From Alcanivorax limicola (GTDB lineage: Bacteria; Pseudomonadota; Gammaproteobacteria; Pseudomonadales; Alcanivoracaceae): a stretch of 64,000 nucleotides of DNA. Location: positions 372,001 through 436,000 of the forward strand of contig NZ_JAIOUB010000002.1 in NCBI RefSeq assembly GCF_019931215.1. The letters run 5' to 3'. Shown piece by piece: positions 48,744-58,035 of this stretch. The position numbers were made by a program, and so were the translations under genes. Every line of letters begins with the position of its first letter. The first letter of the stretch is position 1. The notes under the pieces were generated by a model. It was not told where the DNA came from, did not search any database, and worked only from the letters and a program-made list of their open reading frames with translations.

Positions 48744-51700
48744 ATGTTCCAGAAAATCCTGATTGCCAATCGCGGCGCCATTGCCTGCCGCATCATGCGT
48801 ACGCTCAAGACCCTGGGCGTGACCTCCGTGGCCGTGTATGCCGAGGCGGATGCCGACTCGCTGCATGTGCGCCACGCCGATGAACGCTGGCCCCTGGGTG
48901 AAGGGGGCGCTGCGGACACGTATCTGAACCAGGACGCCCTGTTTGCCATCATGCACGAGGCCGGGGTTGAAGCGGTGCACCCCGGCTACGGGTTTCTCAG
49001 CGAAAACCCGGACTTTGTTCAACGCTGCGAGCGCGAAGGGATTGCTTTTATTGGCCCGACGCCGGCGCAAATGCGGGAATTTGGTCTCAAGCATACGGCG
49101 CGAGACATCGCCACCCGGACCGGCGTTCCGCTGCTGCCGGGCACCGGCCTGCTGGCCACGCGGGACGAGGCGTGCCGCGCCGCCGCCGGGATCGGCTATC
49201 CGGTGATGCTGAAAAGCACCGCAGGGGGCGGCGGCATTGGCATGCAGGTGTGTGCTGACCAGGCGGCGCTGACGCGGGCCTGGGACAGTGTGCGCCGCCT
49301 GAGCGCCAACAATTTTTCCAACGACGGCGTCTTCCTGGAAAAATACATCGCCCGGGCCCGGCACATCGAAGTCCAGGTGTTCGGCGATGGCCAGGGCAAC
49401 GCCGTGACGCTGGGCGAACGCGATTGCTCGGCGCAACGCCGGCATCAGAAAGTCGTGGAAGAAGCGCCCGCCCCCAACCTGCCGGAGACAGTGCGGCACA
49501 CCTTGCACGACACGGCACGACGCCTGATGGAAGCCGTCAACTATCGCAATGCGGGCACCGTGGAATTTATTGTCGATCAGGACACCCATGCCTTCTATTT
49601 TCTGGAAGTGAATACGCGCCTCCAGGTGGAGCACGGTGTGACGGAGCAGGTGTATGGCGTCGATCTGGTCGCCTGGATGGTGCAGTTGGCAGCGGGAACC
49701 CTGCCGCCGTTAAAGGAACTGGCCGCCGCCCTCGTGCCTCGCGGTCATGCCATACAGGCCAGGTTGTACGCCGAGGACCCGAACAAGGATTTCCGTCCCT
49801 GCGCCGGGCTGCTGACCACGGTCTCTTTCCCTTCGGCGTCTTCTGAGCAGGGCACCGCGCTGCGCATCGACCATTGGGTGGAGGCCGGGCTCGAGGTGCC
49901 AGCTCTGTTTGACCCCATGCTGGCCAAGGTGATTGTCCACGCCGACACGCGCGAGGCGGCGCGCGAGGCCCTGGATCGTGCGCTGACCGATACGGTACTG
50001 GAAGGCATCGAGACCAATCGTGCCTGGCTTCGCGCACTGCTGGCCGCCCCGACGTTTCGCGAGGGCGCCATGACCACGCGCAGCCTCGATGCGCTGCCGT
50101 GGCAACCCTGCACACTGGATGTCTTGTCCGGCGGCACCTTGACCACGGTGCAGGATTTCCCCGGGCGTGGCGGCTACTGGCCGGTGGGCATTCCACCGTC
50201 AGGCCCGTTCGATGATGTGAGCTTCCGCCTCGCCAACCGACTGCTGGGTAATGCGCCGGACTGTGCGGCGCTGGAGTGCACCCTCAATGGTCCGACATTG
50301 CGTTTCAATATCGATACCACGGTGGCCATTGCCGGCGCCGATATGGCGGCTACCCTCGACGGTGAAAGTGTGCCCGCGTACCAGGCGTTGCCGGTAGCGG
50401 CAGGCCAGACACTGAAGCTGGGCAAGGTGTCCGGCGCCGGGGCACGCACCTATGTGGCGGTGGCAGGCGGCATCCAGTGCACGCCTTATCTGGGCTCGCG
50501 CAGCACCTTCACGTTAGGACAGTTCGGCGGCCACGGCGGCCGTGCCCTGCGTGCCGGGGACGTGCTGCACCTGGCACGCGCTACATCGGCACTGACCGTA
50601 CCGGAATGCCCGATAATCCCTCCGCCGTTGCCAGCATGCCAGACCTTGCGCGTGACCTATGGGCCTCACGGTGCGCCGGATTTTTTCACGCGTCAGGATA
50701 TCGAGACCTTTTTCGCCAGTGCGTGGCAGGTGCATTACAACTCCAGCCGCACCGGCATCCGCCTGATCGGACCCAAACCGGACTGGGCCCGCCGCGATGG
50801 CGGCGAAGCGGGCATGCACCCGTCGAATATTCATGACAATGCCTATGCGGTCGGCAGTGTGGATTTCACCGGCGACATGCCGGTCATTCTCGGCCCGGAC
50901 GGTCCCTCCCTGGGCGGCTTTGTCTGCCCGGTCACCGTGATCCGTGCTGACCGCTGGAAGCTCGGTCAGCTCAAGGCCGGTGACACGCTGCGCTTTGAAT
51001 GCGTGACGCTGGGGGATGCCGATCAGCTGGCGCTGGCGCAGGAAACCGCCTTTGAAGCCGATGCCGACGGGATGGCGGCGAGCGAATCGCTCTCTCTGCA
51101 AGTGCCGACGATCAAACCGGGTGACGCCGTGCTGAAACGGCTCAGCGCCGCGCAGGCCGGCGTCGAGGTGGTGTACCGCAGCGCGGGCGACCGTTATCTG
51201 CTGGTGGAATACGGCCCCCAGGTGCTGGATCTGCGGCTGCGCTTTCGCGCCCATGCCTTGATGCTGTGGTTGCAGGAACAGGACCTGGATGGCGTGCTGG
51301 AACTGACCCCCGGGGTGCGGTCCTTGCAGGTACATTTTGATCCCCGGCGCCTGCCCCGTTGCACCCTCTTGAGTCTGCTGGAAGAAGTGGAACATCACCT
51401 GCAGCAACAGGCTGATGCGGAAGTGCCCGCCCGTGTGGTCTGGCTGCCGCTGTCCTGGGATGATGCGGCCTGCCGTGAAGCGATTGAAAAATACATGCAA
51501 TCGGTGCGTCGAGATGCGCCCTGGTGCCCGAGCAATATCGAATTTATTCGCCGCATCAACGGGCTTGACAGTGTGGAAGACGTGAAGCGGATTGTCTTCG
51601 ACGCCAGCTATGTGGTGATGGGCCTGGGGGATGTTTATCTGGGCGCGCCGGTGGCCACCCCTATGGACCCACGGCACCGGCTGGTCACCACCAAGTACAA

Positions 51701-52370
51701 TCCGGCGCGCACCTGGACGGCGGAAAATTCCGTCGGCATCGGCGGCGCCTATCTTTGTGTGTACGGTATGGAAGGCCCCGGCGGCTATCAGTTCGTCGGC
51801 CGCACCTTGCAGATGTGGAATCGCTACCATCGTACTGCTGAGTTCAGCGAACCGTATCTGCTGCGATTCTTTGATCAGATCCGCTTCTATGAAGTCAGCG
51901 CTGAGGAGCTGCAACACATACGGCGCGTATTCCCCCGTGGTGGCTACCCGCTGCGTATCGAGGAGACCCGCTTTTCCCTCAGTGACTACGAAGGATTTCT
52001 GCGGGAGAACGCTGACAGCATTTCGGCTTTCACCGACGCACGCAATACAGCGTTCGAGGAAGAGCTGGCGCGCTGGCAGGCTAGTGGTCAGATCAACTTT
52101 GCCGTCGAGCAAACGTCGACGGAGCGGGATGACAGCACCCTGCCCGACGGTGTGCCGGTGGAGTCCCCTGCTGGTGGCAGCATCTGGAAACTGCTGGTCT
52201 CGGAAGGGGATCAGGTGGCGGCGGGTCAGCCGGTGGCCATCCTGGAGTGCATGAAAATGGAAATTGAAGTCATGGCGCCGGAAGCAGGCCGGGTCATCCA
52301 TCTGGCACGGGCCGCCAGCGATCCGGTCAGTGCGGGGCAGGTCATGATGGTGCTGGAAAGTAGCCAATAA
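48744..52370 (+). CDS. Guanidine (urea-type) carboxylase
   Basis: A 1208-residue biotin enzyme. Biotin carboxylase with ATP-grasp GGGGIGMQ and EVNTRLQVEHGVTE (residues 1 to about 450). Carboxyltransferase of the KipA/AHS2 type (about 455-775; TVQDFPGRGGYWPVGIPPSGP) and KipI/AHS1 type (about 805-1015; YLLVEYGPQVLDLRLRF). A biotinyl domain has ECMKMEIEV, with biotin Lys1171. Such enzymes were long annotated urea carboxylase; the guanidine-I riboswitch and DUF1989 genes argue for guanidine. No allophanate hydrolase gene follows. Confidence 0.93.
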   Translation: MFQKILIANRGAIACRIMRTLKTLGVTSVAVYAEADADSLHVRHADERWPLGEGGAADTYLNQDALFAIMHEAGVEAVHPGYGFLSENPDFVQRCEREGIAFIGPTPAQMREFGLKHTARDIATRTGVPLLPGTGLLATRDEACRAAAGIGYPVMLKSTAGGGGIGMQVCADQAALTRAWDSVRRLSANNFSNDGVFLEKYIARARHIEVQVFGDGQGNAVTLGERDCSAQRRHQKVVEEAPAPNLPETVRHTLHDTARRLMEAVNYRNAGTVEFIVDQDTHAFYFLEVNTRLQVEHGVTEQVYGVDLVAWMVQLAAGTLPPLKELAAALVPRGHAIQARLYAEDPNKDFRPCAGLLTTVSFPSASSEQGTALRIDHWVEAGLEVPALFDPMLAKVIVHADTREAAREALDRALTDTVLEGIETNRAWLRALLAAPTFREGAMTTRSLDALPWQPCTLDVLSGGTLTTVQDFPGRGGYWPVGIPPSGPFDDVSFRLANRLLGNAPDCAALECTLNGPTLRFNIDTTVAIAGADMAATLDGESVPAYQALPVAAGQTLKLGKVSGAGARTYVAVAGGIQCTPYLGSRSTFTLGQFGGHGGRALRAGDVLHLARATSALTVPECPIIPPPLPACQTLRVTYGPHGAPDFFTRQDIETFFASAWQVHYNSSRTGIRLIGPKPDWARRDGGEAGMHPSNIHDNAYAVGSVDFTGDMPVILGPDGPSLGGFVCPVTVIRADRWKLGQLKAGDTLRFECVTLGDADQLALAQETAFEADADGMAASESLSLQVPTIKPGDAVLKRLSAAQAGVEVVYRSAGDRYLLVEYGPQVLDLRLRFRAHALMLWLQEQDLDGVLELTPGVRSLQVHFDPRRLPRCTLLSLLEEVEHHLQQQADAEVPARVVWLPLSWDDAACREAIEKYMQSVRRDAPWCPSNIEFIRRINGLDSVEDVKRIVFDASYVVMGLGDVYLGAPVATPMDPRHRLVTTKYNPARTWTAENSVGIGGAYLCVYGMEGPGGYQFVGRTLQMWNRYHRTAEFSEPYLLRFFDQIRFYEVSAEELQHIRRVFPRGGYPLRIEETRFSLSDYEGFLRENADSISAFTDARNTAFEEELARWQASGQINFAVEQTSTERDDSTLPDGVPVESPAGGSIWKLLVSEGDQVAAGQPVAILECMKMEIEVMAPEAGRVIHLARAASDPVSAGQVMMVLESSQ

Positions 52371-52484
52371 CAAAGAAACTGTTTCCTGATCGGCGGTGCG
52401 TCGGCCGCTGAACAGTTATGTCCTTGTGAGCGGCCGCCGGGCTTCCTAGACTCGGGAAGATCAGGCTTATACCGGAGCACGGAT
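52371..52484 (+). other. Inverted repeats after the guanidine operon
   Basis: AACTGTT and AACAGTT flank a GC-rich core, and CGGCCGCT pairs with AGCGGCCG. They could form a terminator-like structure between the carboxylase and the VOC gene, but no T-run is present. Confidence 0.35.
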
Positions 52485-53099
52485 ATGAATGGATCAGCGA
52501 CAGGCGGGCTGCGTCCGCTCAAACACATTCACCACATGGCATTTCGTTGCCGCGATGCCGAGCAGACGCGCTGGTTCTACGAGGACATTCTCGGCCTGCC
52601 GCTGACATTGGCGATGGTCTTCGACAAGGAACCCGGCAGCGGTCGGCCCGTGGATTACATGCATCTGTTCTTCCAGATGGAAGACGGCAACTTCATCGCC
52701 TTCTTTGACGCCCCCGACGACGTGGATGAAAGCCTGTTCCGCCCGAAGCATGGTTTCGATCTGCATCTGGCGTTTGAAGTGGACACGGTCGAAGAACTGA
52801 AAGCCTGGCGCAAGCGCATCAACCAGGCCGGTCGCCCCTGCTTCGGGCCCATTGATCACGAGTTGCTGCACTCCATCTATATGTACGACCCCAACGGCAT
52901 CCAGGTGGAAATCACCATTCGTGATAAAAGCTATGACGAATTCGTCGCGCACGACCGCGCGCAGGCCCACGAGGTGCTGCGCGCCTGGACCGAAAAAACC
53001 CGCGCCCGCAAAGAGGCGGCCTGCGGTGCTGACGCGCTGGATATGCGCGGCATCGACACCAGCAAGGCCGATTTCAGCAAGATGAAGGCGGGCTCATGA
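52485..53099 (+). CDS. VOC-family dioxygenase-like protein
   Basis: A 204-residue vicinal-oxygen-chelate protein with two beta-alpha-beta-beta-beta modules. KHIHHMAFRCRDAEQTRWFYEDILGLP is a metal-His plus hairpin region (29 positions; the metal His is in HHMAF), GFDLHLAFEV holds another His, and GIQVEIT a Glu, giving the His-His-Glu site. Its substrate is unknown. Its stop overlaps the ATG of the next hydrolase, suggesting a shared catabolic function. Confidence 0.82.
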   Translation: MNGSATGGLRPLKHIHHMAFRCRDAEQTRWFYEDILGLPLTLAMVFDKEPGSGRPVDYMHLFFQMEDGNFIAFFDAPDDVDESLFRPKHGFDLHLAFEVDTVEELKAWRKRINQAGRPCFGPIDHELLHSIYMYDPNGIQVEITIRDKSYDEFVAHDRAQAHEVLRAWTEKTRARKEAACGADALDMRGIDTSKADFSKMKAGS

Positions 53100-54253
53100 G
53101 CAGCGGCTATACACGGATTCCTTACCTGATCAGCTTTGCCGAAAAGAACGACTTCAAGGACACCTATGCCGGGCCGATGAATCATGTGGCGCTGGAGGCA
53201 CACCTGCTCAAGCCCGAGCGTGCCAGTGACACCGTGATCGTGTTCATGCATCCCATTGGCGGCGGCGCTTACCTGCCCATGGTCTCGGCCATGGCCCGCG
53301 CCGGGCATCACGTGATTTATTGCAACAGCCGCTATCGCGGTGTCGACAGTGCGCTGATCATGGAAAAGGTGGTGGCGGATCTGGGCGAATGTATCCGCGA
53401 TGCCCGCGAACGCCTGGGCTATAAAAAAGTGGTGCTGGCGGGCTGGTCCGGCGGTGGCTCGCTGAGCCTGTTCTATCAGGCCGAAGCCGAAGACCCGCGC
53501 ATCACCCACACGCCAGCAGGCGATCCCTGTGATCTGGTGGCGCGCGGCCTGATTCCTGCAGACGGTGTCATGCTGCTCGCGGCGCATATTTCCCGCGCAG
53601 GTACCTTGACCGAATGGCTGGACCCGTCGGTGCTGGATGAGCGTGATCCGTCACAGCGCGATCCGGCACTGGATATCTACAGCCCGGACTGCCCCGCCCA
53701 GCCGCCTTACGACGATGCCTTTGTGCAGCGCTTCCGCGCTGCGCAGATTGCGCGCAACCGCCGCATCACCCACTGGGTGCAGGATCGGCTGGCCGCATTG
53801 CGCGCCGACGGTTTGCATCAGGAAGAATTTGCTTTCATCACGCACCGCACCATGTGCGATGTGCGCTGGCTCGACCCCACACAGGACGCCAACGAACGAC
53901 GCCCGAACTGGTGCTATCTGGGCGAACCCCGCCAGGTCAACAACGGCCCGGTGGCATTGGCGCGCTTCAACACATTGCGCGGCTGGTTGAGCCAGTGGAG
54001 CTATGACCTGAGCAACGCCAACGGGCTGACCTGCGCGGCACGGTTGAGTGTGCCGGTGCTGGTGATCGGCAACGGCGCTGATGATGCCTGCACGCCGTCG
54101 CACACCCAACGGCTGTTCGCGGCCATCGGCCATGACAACAAACAGTTGCATGAAGTCGCCGGGGCCAACCACTATTACTTCGGCCAGCCCGACAAGCTGG
54201 CGCAGGCGGCGGACCGGTGTGATGCCTGGCTCCGCGCCCACGACTTCGGCTGA
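53096..54253 (+). CDS. Alpha/beta hydrolase
   Basis: A 385-residue hydrolase with the nucleophile elbow GWSGGG (Ser118), an oxyanion strand VIVFMHPIGGGA, and a likely catalytic His in EVAGANHYYFGQ near the C-terminus. The ATG overlaps the VOC stop (ATGA), so the two are coupled and may act in sequence on an aromatic or lactone-type intermediate; this is inference. Length is larger than minimal hydrolases because of a cap region. Confidence 0.85.
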   Translation: MSSGYTRIPYLISFAEKNDFKDTYAGPMNHVALEAHLLKPERASDTVIVFMHPIGGGAYLPMVSAMARAGHHVIYCNSRYRGVDSALIMEKVVADLGECIRDARERLGYKKVVLAGWSGGGSLSLFYQAEAEDPRITHTPAGDPCDLVARGLIPADGVMLLAAHISRAGTLTEWLDPSVLDERDPSQRDPALDIYSPDCPAQPPYDDAFVQRFRAAQIARNRRITHWVQDRLAALRADGLHQEEFAFITHRTMCDVRWLDPTQDANERRPNWCYLGEPRQVNNGPVALARFNTLRGWLSQWSYDLSNANGLTCAARLSVPVLVIGNGADDACTPSHTQRLFAAIGHDNKQLHEVAGANHYYFGQPDKLAQAADRCDAWLRAHDFG

Positions 54254-54271
54254 TCGCGGGGAATACTACGG

Positions 54272-55174
54272 ATGATGGAACTGATTGTGCTGCTGTTGAC
54301 CTTGCTGTTCACGGTCACCGGCCTGCAGACACTGGCGTTCTACGCCATCTGGTATTACGAGCGCCGCATCTCTCCCGAGTTGGCGGTGGTGCCTGGCGAG
54401 ACGCCAGTGCGCAAGCTGCCCGGGTTTATCGGCATGCTGGCGGAATGGGCCGCCATGACGATTCTGGTGCTCAGCTACCCGCTGCGCTTGCTACACGATG
54501 CCTCGCCGGTAAAAGATCGGGCGCCGGGCACCACGCCGGTGATTCTGGTACACGGTTATGGTGGCGACAGCGCCAACTTTCTGTGGCTGCAATGGCGGCT
54601 CAAGCGGCGCGGCTGGCGCAACGTTTACGCGGTCAGCTACACGCCGCCCACCATTGATGCGCGCAAGCTGGCAGCGCAGGTGCGCGACCATGTGGAGAAA
54701 GTGTTGCAGGTGACCGGCGCGCGCAAGGCGCATCTGGTGTGTCACAGCATGGGTGGTCCTCTGACCCGCTATGCCGTGCACCACCTGGGGCTGGCGGACA
54801 AGCTGGACAAGGTGGTGACGCTGGGCTCACCCCATGCCGGCTCCCGTATTGCCAATCTGTTCCCCGCGTTCGGCGCCGCCGGGCAGATGCGCTATCGCAG
54901 CCAGTTCATCGAGGAGCTCAATGCGCTGGACCCGACACCGGGCGGCGCGACCTATTATTCGATCTATTCCAACTTCGATGATTTTGTATTGCCGAGCAGC
55001 ACGGCGGTGCTGGGGGGCAACGCCACCAATATTCATGTGCCCTACCACGGCCACTGCGCCCTGCTCTACAGCGGCGCCGTGCTGCGGGAAATAGAGCATT
55101 GCCTCAGACATCAGCCCCAGCGTCCGGATGAGGCTACGGCGGAACAGGCCCTGACAGACGCAGAAACAGACTGA
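54272..55174 (+). CDS. Membrane-anchored lipase/esterase
   Basis: A 300-residue hydrolase with an N-terminal membrane anchor (LIVLLLTLLFTVTGLQTLAFYAIWYY), the oxyanion HGYGGDS, nucleophile CHSMGG (Ser159), and a late HGHCALL with the likely catalytic His. The pattern matches bacterial triacylglycerol lipases. It is 18 bases after the previous hydrolase and probably in the same operon. It may act on lipids or wax/storage esters. Confidence 0.87.
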   Translation: MMELIVLLLTLLFTVTGLQTLAFYAIWYYERRISPELAVVPGETPVRKLPGFIGMLAEWAAMTILVLSYPLRLLHDASPVKDRAPGTTPVILVHGYGGDSANFLWLQWRLKRRGWRNVYAVSYTPPTIDARKLAAQVRDHVEKVLQVTGARKAHLVCHSMGGPLTRYAVHHLGLADKLDKVVTLGSPHAGSRIANLFPAFGAAGQMRYRSQFIEELNALDPTPGGATYYSIYSNFDDFVLPSSTAVLGGNATNIHVPYHGHCALLYSGAVLREIEHCLRHQPQRPDEATAEQALTDAETD

Positions 55175-55266
55175 TGCAGATCAAACCATAGTCGTAGTGT
55201 GCTTGAGCATCTGCGCCCATAAGGCGATGATAAAAGCTCACGCTCATGGCAGGCAGGAGAGCCACT

Positions 55267-55761
55267 ATGTCAGAACCGAAGACCGCACAACCCCAGGCCG
55301 CCCAGCACGGTGCTACCGTGACCTGGCATCTGGCACCGCGCGCAGAATTCTCGGCCCAGCATTACAACCAGGATCATGAATGGACCTTCCCCGGTGGCGA
55401 AGTGGTGCCTGCATCCTCTTCACCGCATTACCACGGCACTGCCAGCCGGGTGAACCCGGAAGAGGCCGTGATTGCCTCCCTGGCCAGCTGCCACATGCTG
55501 ACCTTCCTCGCGCTGGCGGCAAAGAAGCAGTTCCGCGTGGTCAGCTACCTGGACCGTGCCACCGCCGTGCTTGGCAAGAACGAGAAAGGCCGCATGGCGA
55601 TCACCGATATCACCCTGCGGCCGCGCGTCGTATTTGACGATGATGCCTGCCCGGACGAGCCCACCCTCAAGGCGCTCCACGAGGAGGCGCATGATCGTTG
55701 CTTTATCGCCAATACTCTCAATGCCCGCATGACCCTGGAGCCGGAAATCCCGCAGCTCTGA
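55267..55761 (+). CDS. OsmC/Ohr-family protein
   Basis: A 164-residue OsmC-like peroxidase. Two reactive Cys are visible: Cys75 in ASLASCHM and Cys145 in HDRCFIANT. Such proteins reduce organic hydroperoxides, which suits a lipid- and alkane-oxidising cell. GGAGAGCC precedes the ATG at 55267. A possible promoter TTGAGC/TGATAA lies in the gap before it. Confidence 0.92.
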   Translation: MSEPKTAQPQAAQHGATVTWHLAPRAEFSAQHYNQDHEWTFPGGEVVPASSSPHYHGTASRVNPEEAVIASLASCHMLTFLALAAKKQFRVVSYLDRATAVLGKNEKGRMAITDITLRPRVVFDDDACPDEPTLKALHEEAHDRCFIANTLNARMTLEPEIPQL

Positions 55762-55948
55762 CACGCTGCTTTGTCCGCTGGCGTCAGCTGGCGGACGGAA
55801 CGGCCCCCCGCCCCGCGCGGTATGCCGGCTGCGCCCTTGTCATCACGCGCCATAAGCGCGCCCGCCCCTGGTGCGTCCGAAAATTCGCCCAGCGGCGCGC
55901 TTTTCCCTACAATCGGCACCCGTCATTCTTCTTTCAGGGCTGCCAACC

Positions 55949-57091
55949 ATGCTTGATCAGAGCGAAATCGACCTTTTTCGGGACACTTTCCGCAAATATC
56001 TGGAAAAAGAGATCCTGCCGCACTACGCCAAATGGGAAAAGGAAGAGATCCTGCCCCGTGAAGTCTGGACCGGGCTGGGCGAGAACGGCTTCCTGTGCGT
56101 TGATGTGCCGGAGGCCTACGGCGGCTACGGCGCCTCGTTCCGCCTGTCTGCCATCATTGTCGAGGAAGCCTCGCGCATGGGCTTTGGCGGCCTGGCCTCG
56201 AACATCTCCGTGCACTCCGACATCGTGGCGCCCTACATCCTCAATCTGGGCACCGAAGAGCAGAAACAGACCTGGTTGCCGAAGATGGTGAGCGGTGAGG
56301 CCATCGGCGCCATCGGCATGACCGAACCCGGCGCCGGTTCTGACCTGCAGGGCATGAAGACCCGCGCTGAGCGCGACGGCGATCAGTTCGTCATCAACGG
56401 CCAGAAGACCTTTATCACCAATGGCCAGCACAGCAACGTCATCGTGCTGGCGACCAAGACCGACCCGAACGCCGGCGCCAAAGGCATGACCCTGTTCACC
56501 GTGGACACGTCCCTGCCGGGCTTCGCCCGTGGCCGTAACCTGGAAAAGATGGGCCACCATTGCGCGGATACCTCCGAGCTGTTCTTTGAAAACGTCAAGG
56601 TGGGCGCCGACCAGATCCTGGGTGGCGAAGGCAAGGGCTTTGCCAATCTGATGAACGAGCTGCCCCGGGAACGCCTGATCCTGGCTGTGGGTGCCATCGG
56701 CGCCTGCGAAGGCATGATCGCGCGTACCGTGGAATATGTGCAGGAGCGCAAGGCGTTCGGCAAATCCATCGCCCAGTTCCAGAACACCCGCTTCACGCTG
56801 GCGGACCTGCAAGCCCAGGTGGCCGTGAACAAGGCCTTTGTGGCTCAGTGCGCGGATCAACTGGACCGCGGCGAACTGACCGCCGTCAATGCTTCCATTG
56901 CCAAGCTCACCACCACTGAGCTGCAAGGCGTGGTGGCCGATCAGTGTCTGCAGTTGTTCGGGGGGTACGGCTATATGCAGGAATACCCGATTTCCCGCGA
57001 TTACGTGGATGCCCGCATCCAGCGGATCTATGGCGGTACCAGTGAAGTGATGAAGGAAATTATTGCCCGCGATTTGTTGGGGCGTGGGTAA
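55949..57091 (+). CDS. Acyl-CoA dehydrogenase, long-chain type
   Basis: A 380-residue FAD enzyme of fatty acid beta-oxidation. It has AIGMTEPGAGSDLQGMKT, VINGQKTFITNG and IQRIYGGTSEVMKEIIARDLLGR. The motif is YGGT rather than YEGT, so the catalytic Glu is not in the usual short-chain place; ELPRERL in helix G offers a base as in LCAD and isovaleryl-CoA dehydrogenase. The ATG at 55949 is used (AGGG upstream); the frame opens at 55871 without a site. Confidence 0.92.
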   Translation: MLDQSEIDLFRDTFRKYLEKEILPHYAKWEKEEILPREVWTGLGENGFLCVDVPEAYGGYGASFRLSAIIVEEASRMGFGGLASNISVHSDIVAPYILNLGTEEQKQTWLPKMVSGEAIGAIGMTEPGAGSDLQGMKTRAERDGDQFVINGQKTFITNGQHSNVIVLATKTDPNAGAKGMTLFTVDTSLPGFARGRNLEKMGHHCADTSELFFENVKVGADQILGGEGKGFANLMNELPRERLILAVGAIGACEGMIARTVEYVQERKAFGKSIAQFQNTRFTLADLQAQVAVNKAFVAQCADQLDRGELTAVNASIAKLTTTELQGVVADQCLQLFGGYGYMQEYPISRDYVDARIQRIYGGTSEVMKEIIARDLLGRG

Positions 57092-57119
57092 TTTGGCTGT
57101 GGTGTGATATTGGGGAGAT

Positions 57120-57197
57120 GGTGCGCTTCGCCATGCTCAGCACACCCTACGGGAGCTTCGTAGAACGTAGGGTGTGCTGAGCGCAGCGAAGCGCACC
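57120..57197. repeat. Large nested inverted repeat, likely bidirectional terminator
   Basis: GGTGCGCTTCGC and GCGAAGCGCACC (12 bp, perfect) enclose GCTCAGCACACCCTACG and CGTAGGGTGTGCTGAGC (17 bp, perfect). The remaining loop carries CTTCG. It lies between convergent acd and gntR genes. The consensus resembles a short dispersed intergenic repeat found in many gammaproteobacterial genomes. Confidence 0.85.
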
Positions 57198-57226
57198 AAC
57201 CCAACCCCGCCGACACCCCCCAAATT

Positions 57227-57892
57227 TCACGCCGCCGCAGACCGCTTCGCAATCGCCCGCAACACAATCCGGCACTGATTATCCCCATACTCCTGAATCG
57301 CCGCCGCCGCGTCGTCCGCCTTGCGCATCAGCACATTGCCCAACAGTCGCTGGAAGATGGTGATCGATACATCAAACTCGGTGGTCTCTTCCGTCAGCGC
57401 GATAAAGGAATAACGCTGCAACAACGGAATCATGTCGCTGATGGTGCGTGCCATGTAGGTATTGCGCGCAAAGCGCAGCATATCCGGCAACCACTGGAAC
57501 ACCAGCTGGTGGGCGCCCGCCAGATCGCCATTCTCATGACGCTCCTCCAGCTGCGGCACCAGTTTGGCCAGATCCTCCACCTCGCCGGCTTGCCACGTCT
57601 CGGCGGCGCGGGCTGCGAGCTGCGACAACAGCAGAAACAGGAAGTCATACAACTCCCGCACCTGTTCTTCATTGACGTCACAGACGCGCGCGCCACGCCG
57701 TGGCTGAATTTCGATCAGGTGGCGCCCTTCCAGCACCCTGAAAGCCTCTCGGAGTGAGTTAGTGCTTACATTCAGCTGTTTGGCCAGCTCACTCTCCGGC
57801 AGCTTCGCGCCAGGCGCCAGCTCACCACGGATAATGCGGTCACCCAGATGTTCTGCGATCTGTTCACTCAGGCTGGTGGCTTTCAACGGCAT
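57227..57892 (-). CDS. GntR-family regulator of alkB
   Basis: A 221-residue regulator with an N-terminal winged helix (TSLSEQIAEHLGDRIIRGELAPGAKLPESELAKQL, GntR pattern) and an FCD-like helical effector domain. It is divergent from alkB across 143 bases. In Alcanivorax a gntR next to alkB2 is known, so it is the likely alkane-responsive repressor of alkB. A candidate operator lies on the alkB -35 box. Confidence 0.9.
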   Translation of the reverse strand: MPLKATSLSEQIAEHLGDRIIRGELAPGAKLPESELAKQLNVSTNSLREAFRVLEGRHLIEIQPRRGARVCDVNEEQVRELYDFLFLLLSQLAARAAETWQAGEVEDLAKLVPQLEERHENGDLAGAHQLVFQWLPDMLRFARNTYMARTISDMIPLLQRYSFIALTEETTEFDVSITIFQRLLGNVLMRKADDAAAAIQEYGDNQCRIVLRAIAKRSAAA

Positions 57893-57948
57893 GGGTCCTC
57901 CTCAAGGTGTGCGCAGTATAGCCGTATCCCGTTACTTTCGCATTACAT

Positions 57949-57984
57949 GAATTGTTTGACAACTCAATTCTTCATGGTTAGTCT
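57949..57984 (+). promoter_or_regulatory. alkB promoter with overlapping operator palindrome
   Basis: TTGACA (57956-57961), 17 bases, TAGTCT (57979-57984) is a plausible promoter. GAATTG (57949-57954) and CAATTC (57965-57970) form an inverted repeat centred on the -35 box, a natural repressor site for the divergent GntR protein. Confidence 0.55.
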
Positions 57985-58035
57985 CGAGTTCGACAGTGAG
58001 TGATGGCAGGGATGGGCCCTGCCGGGAGACTGATT

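Noticed and set aside
50514-52373. A 619-codon open frame on the minus strand over the carboxylase gene
   Set aside because: Shadow of the biotin carboxylase gene; the sense protein is full length with all motifs.
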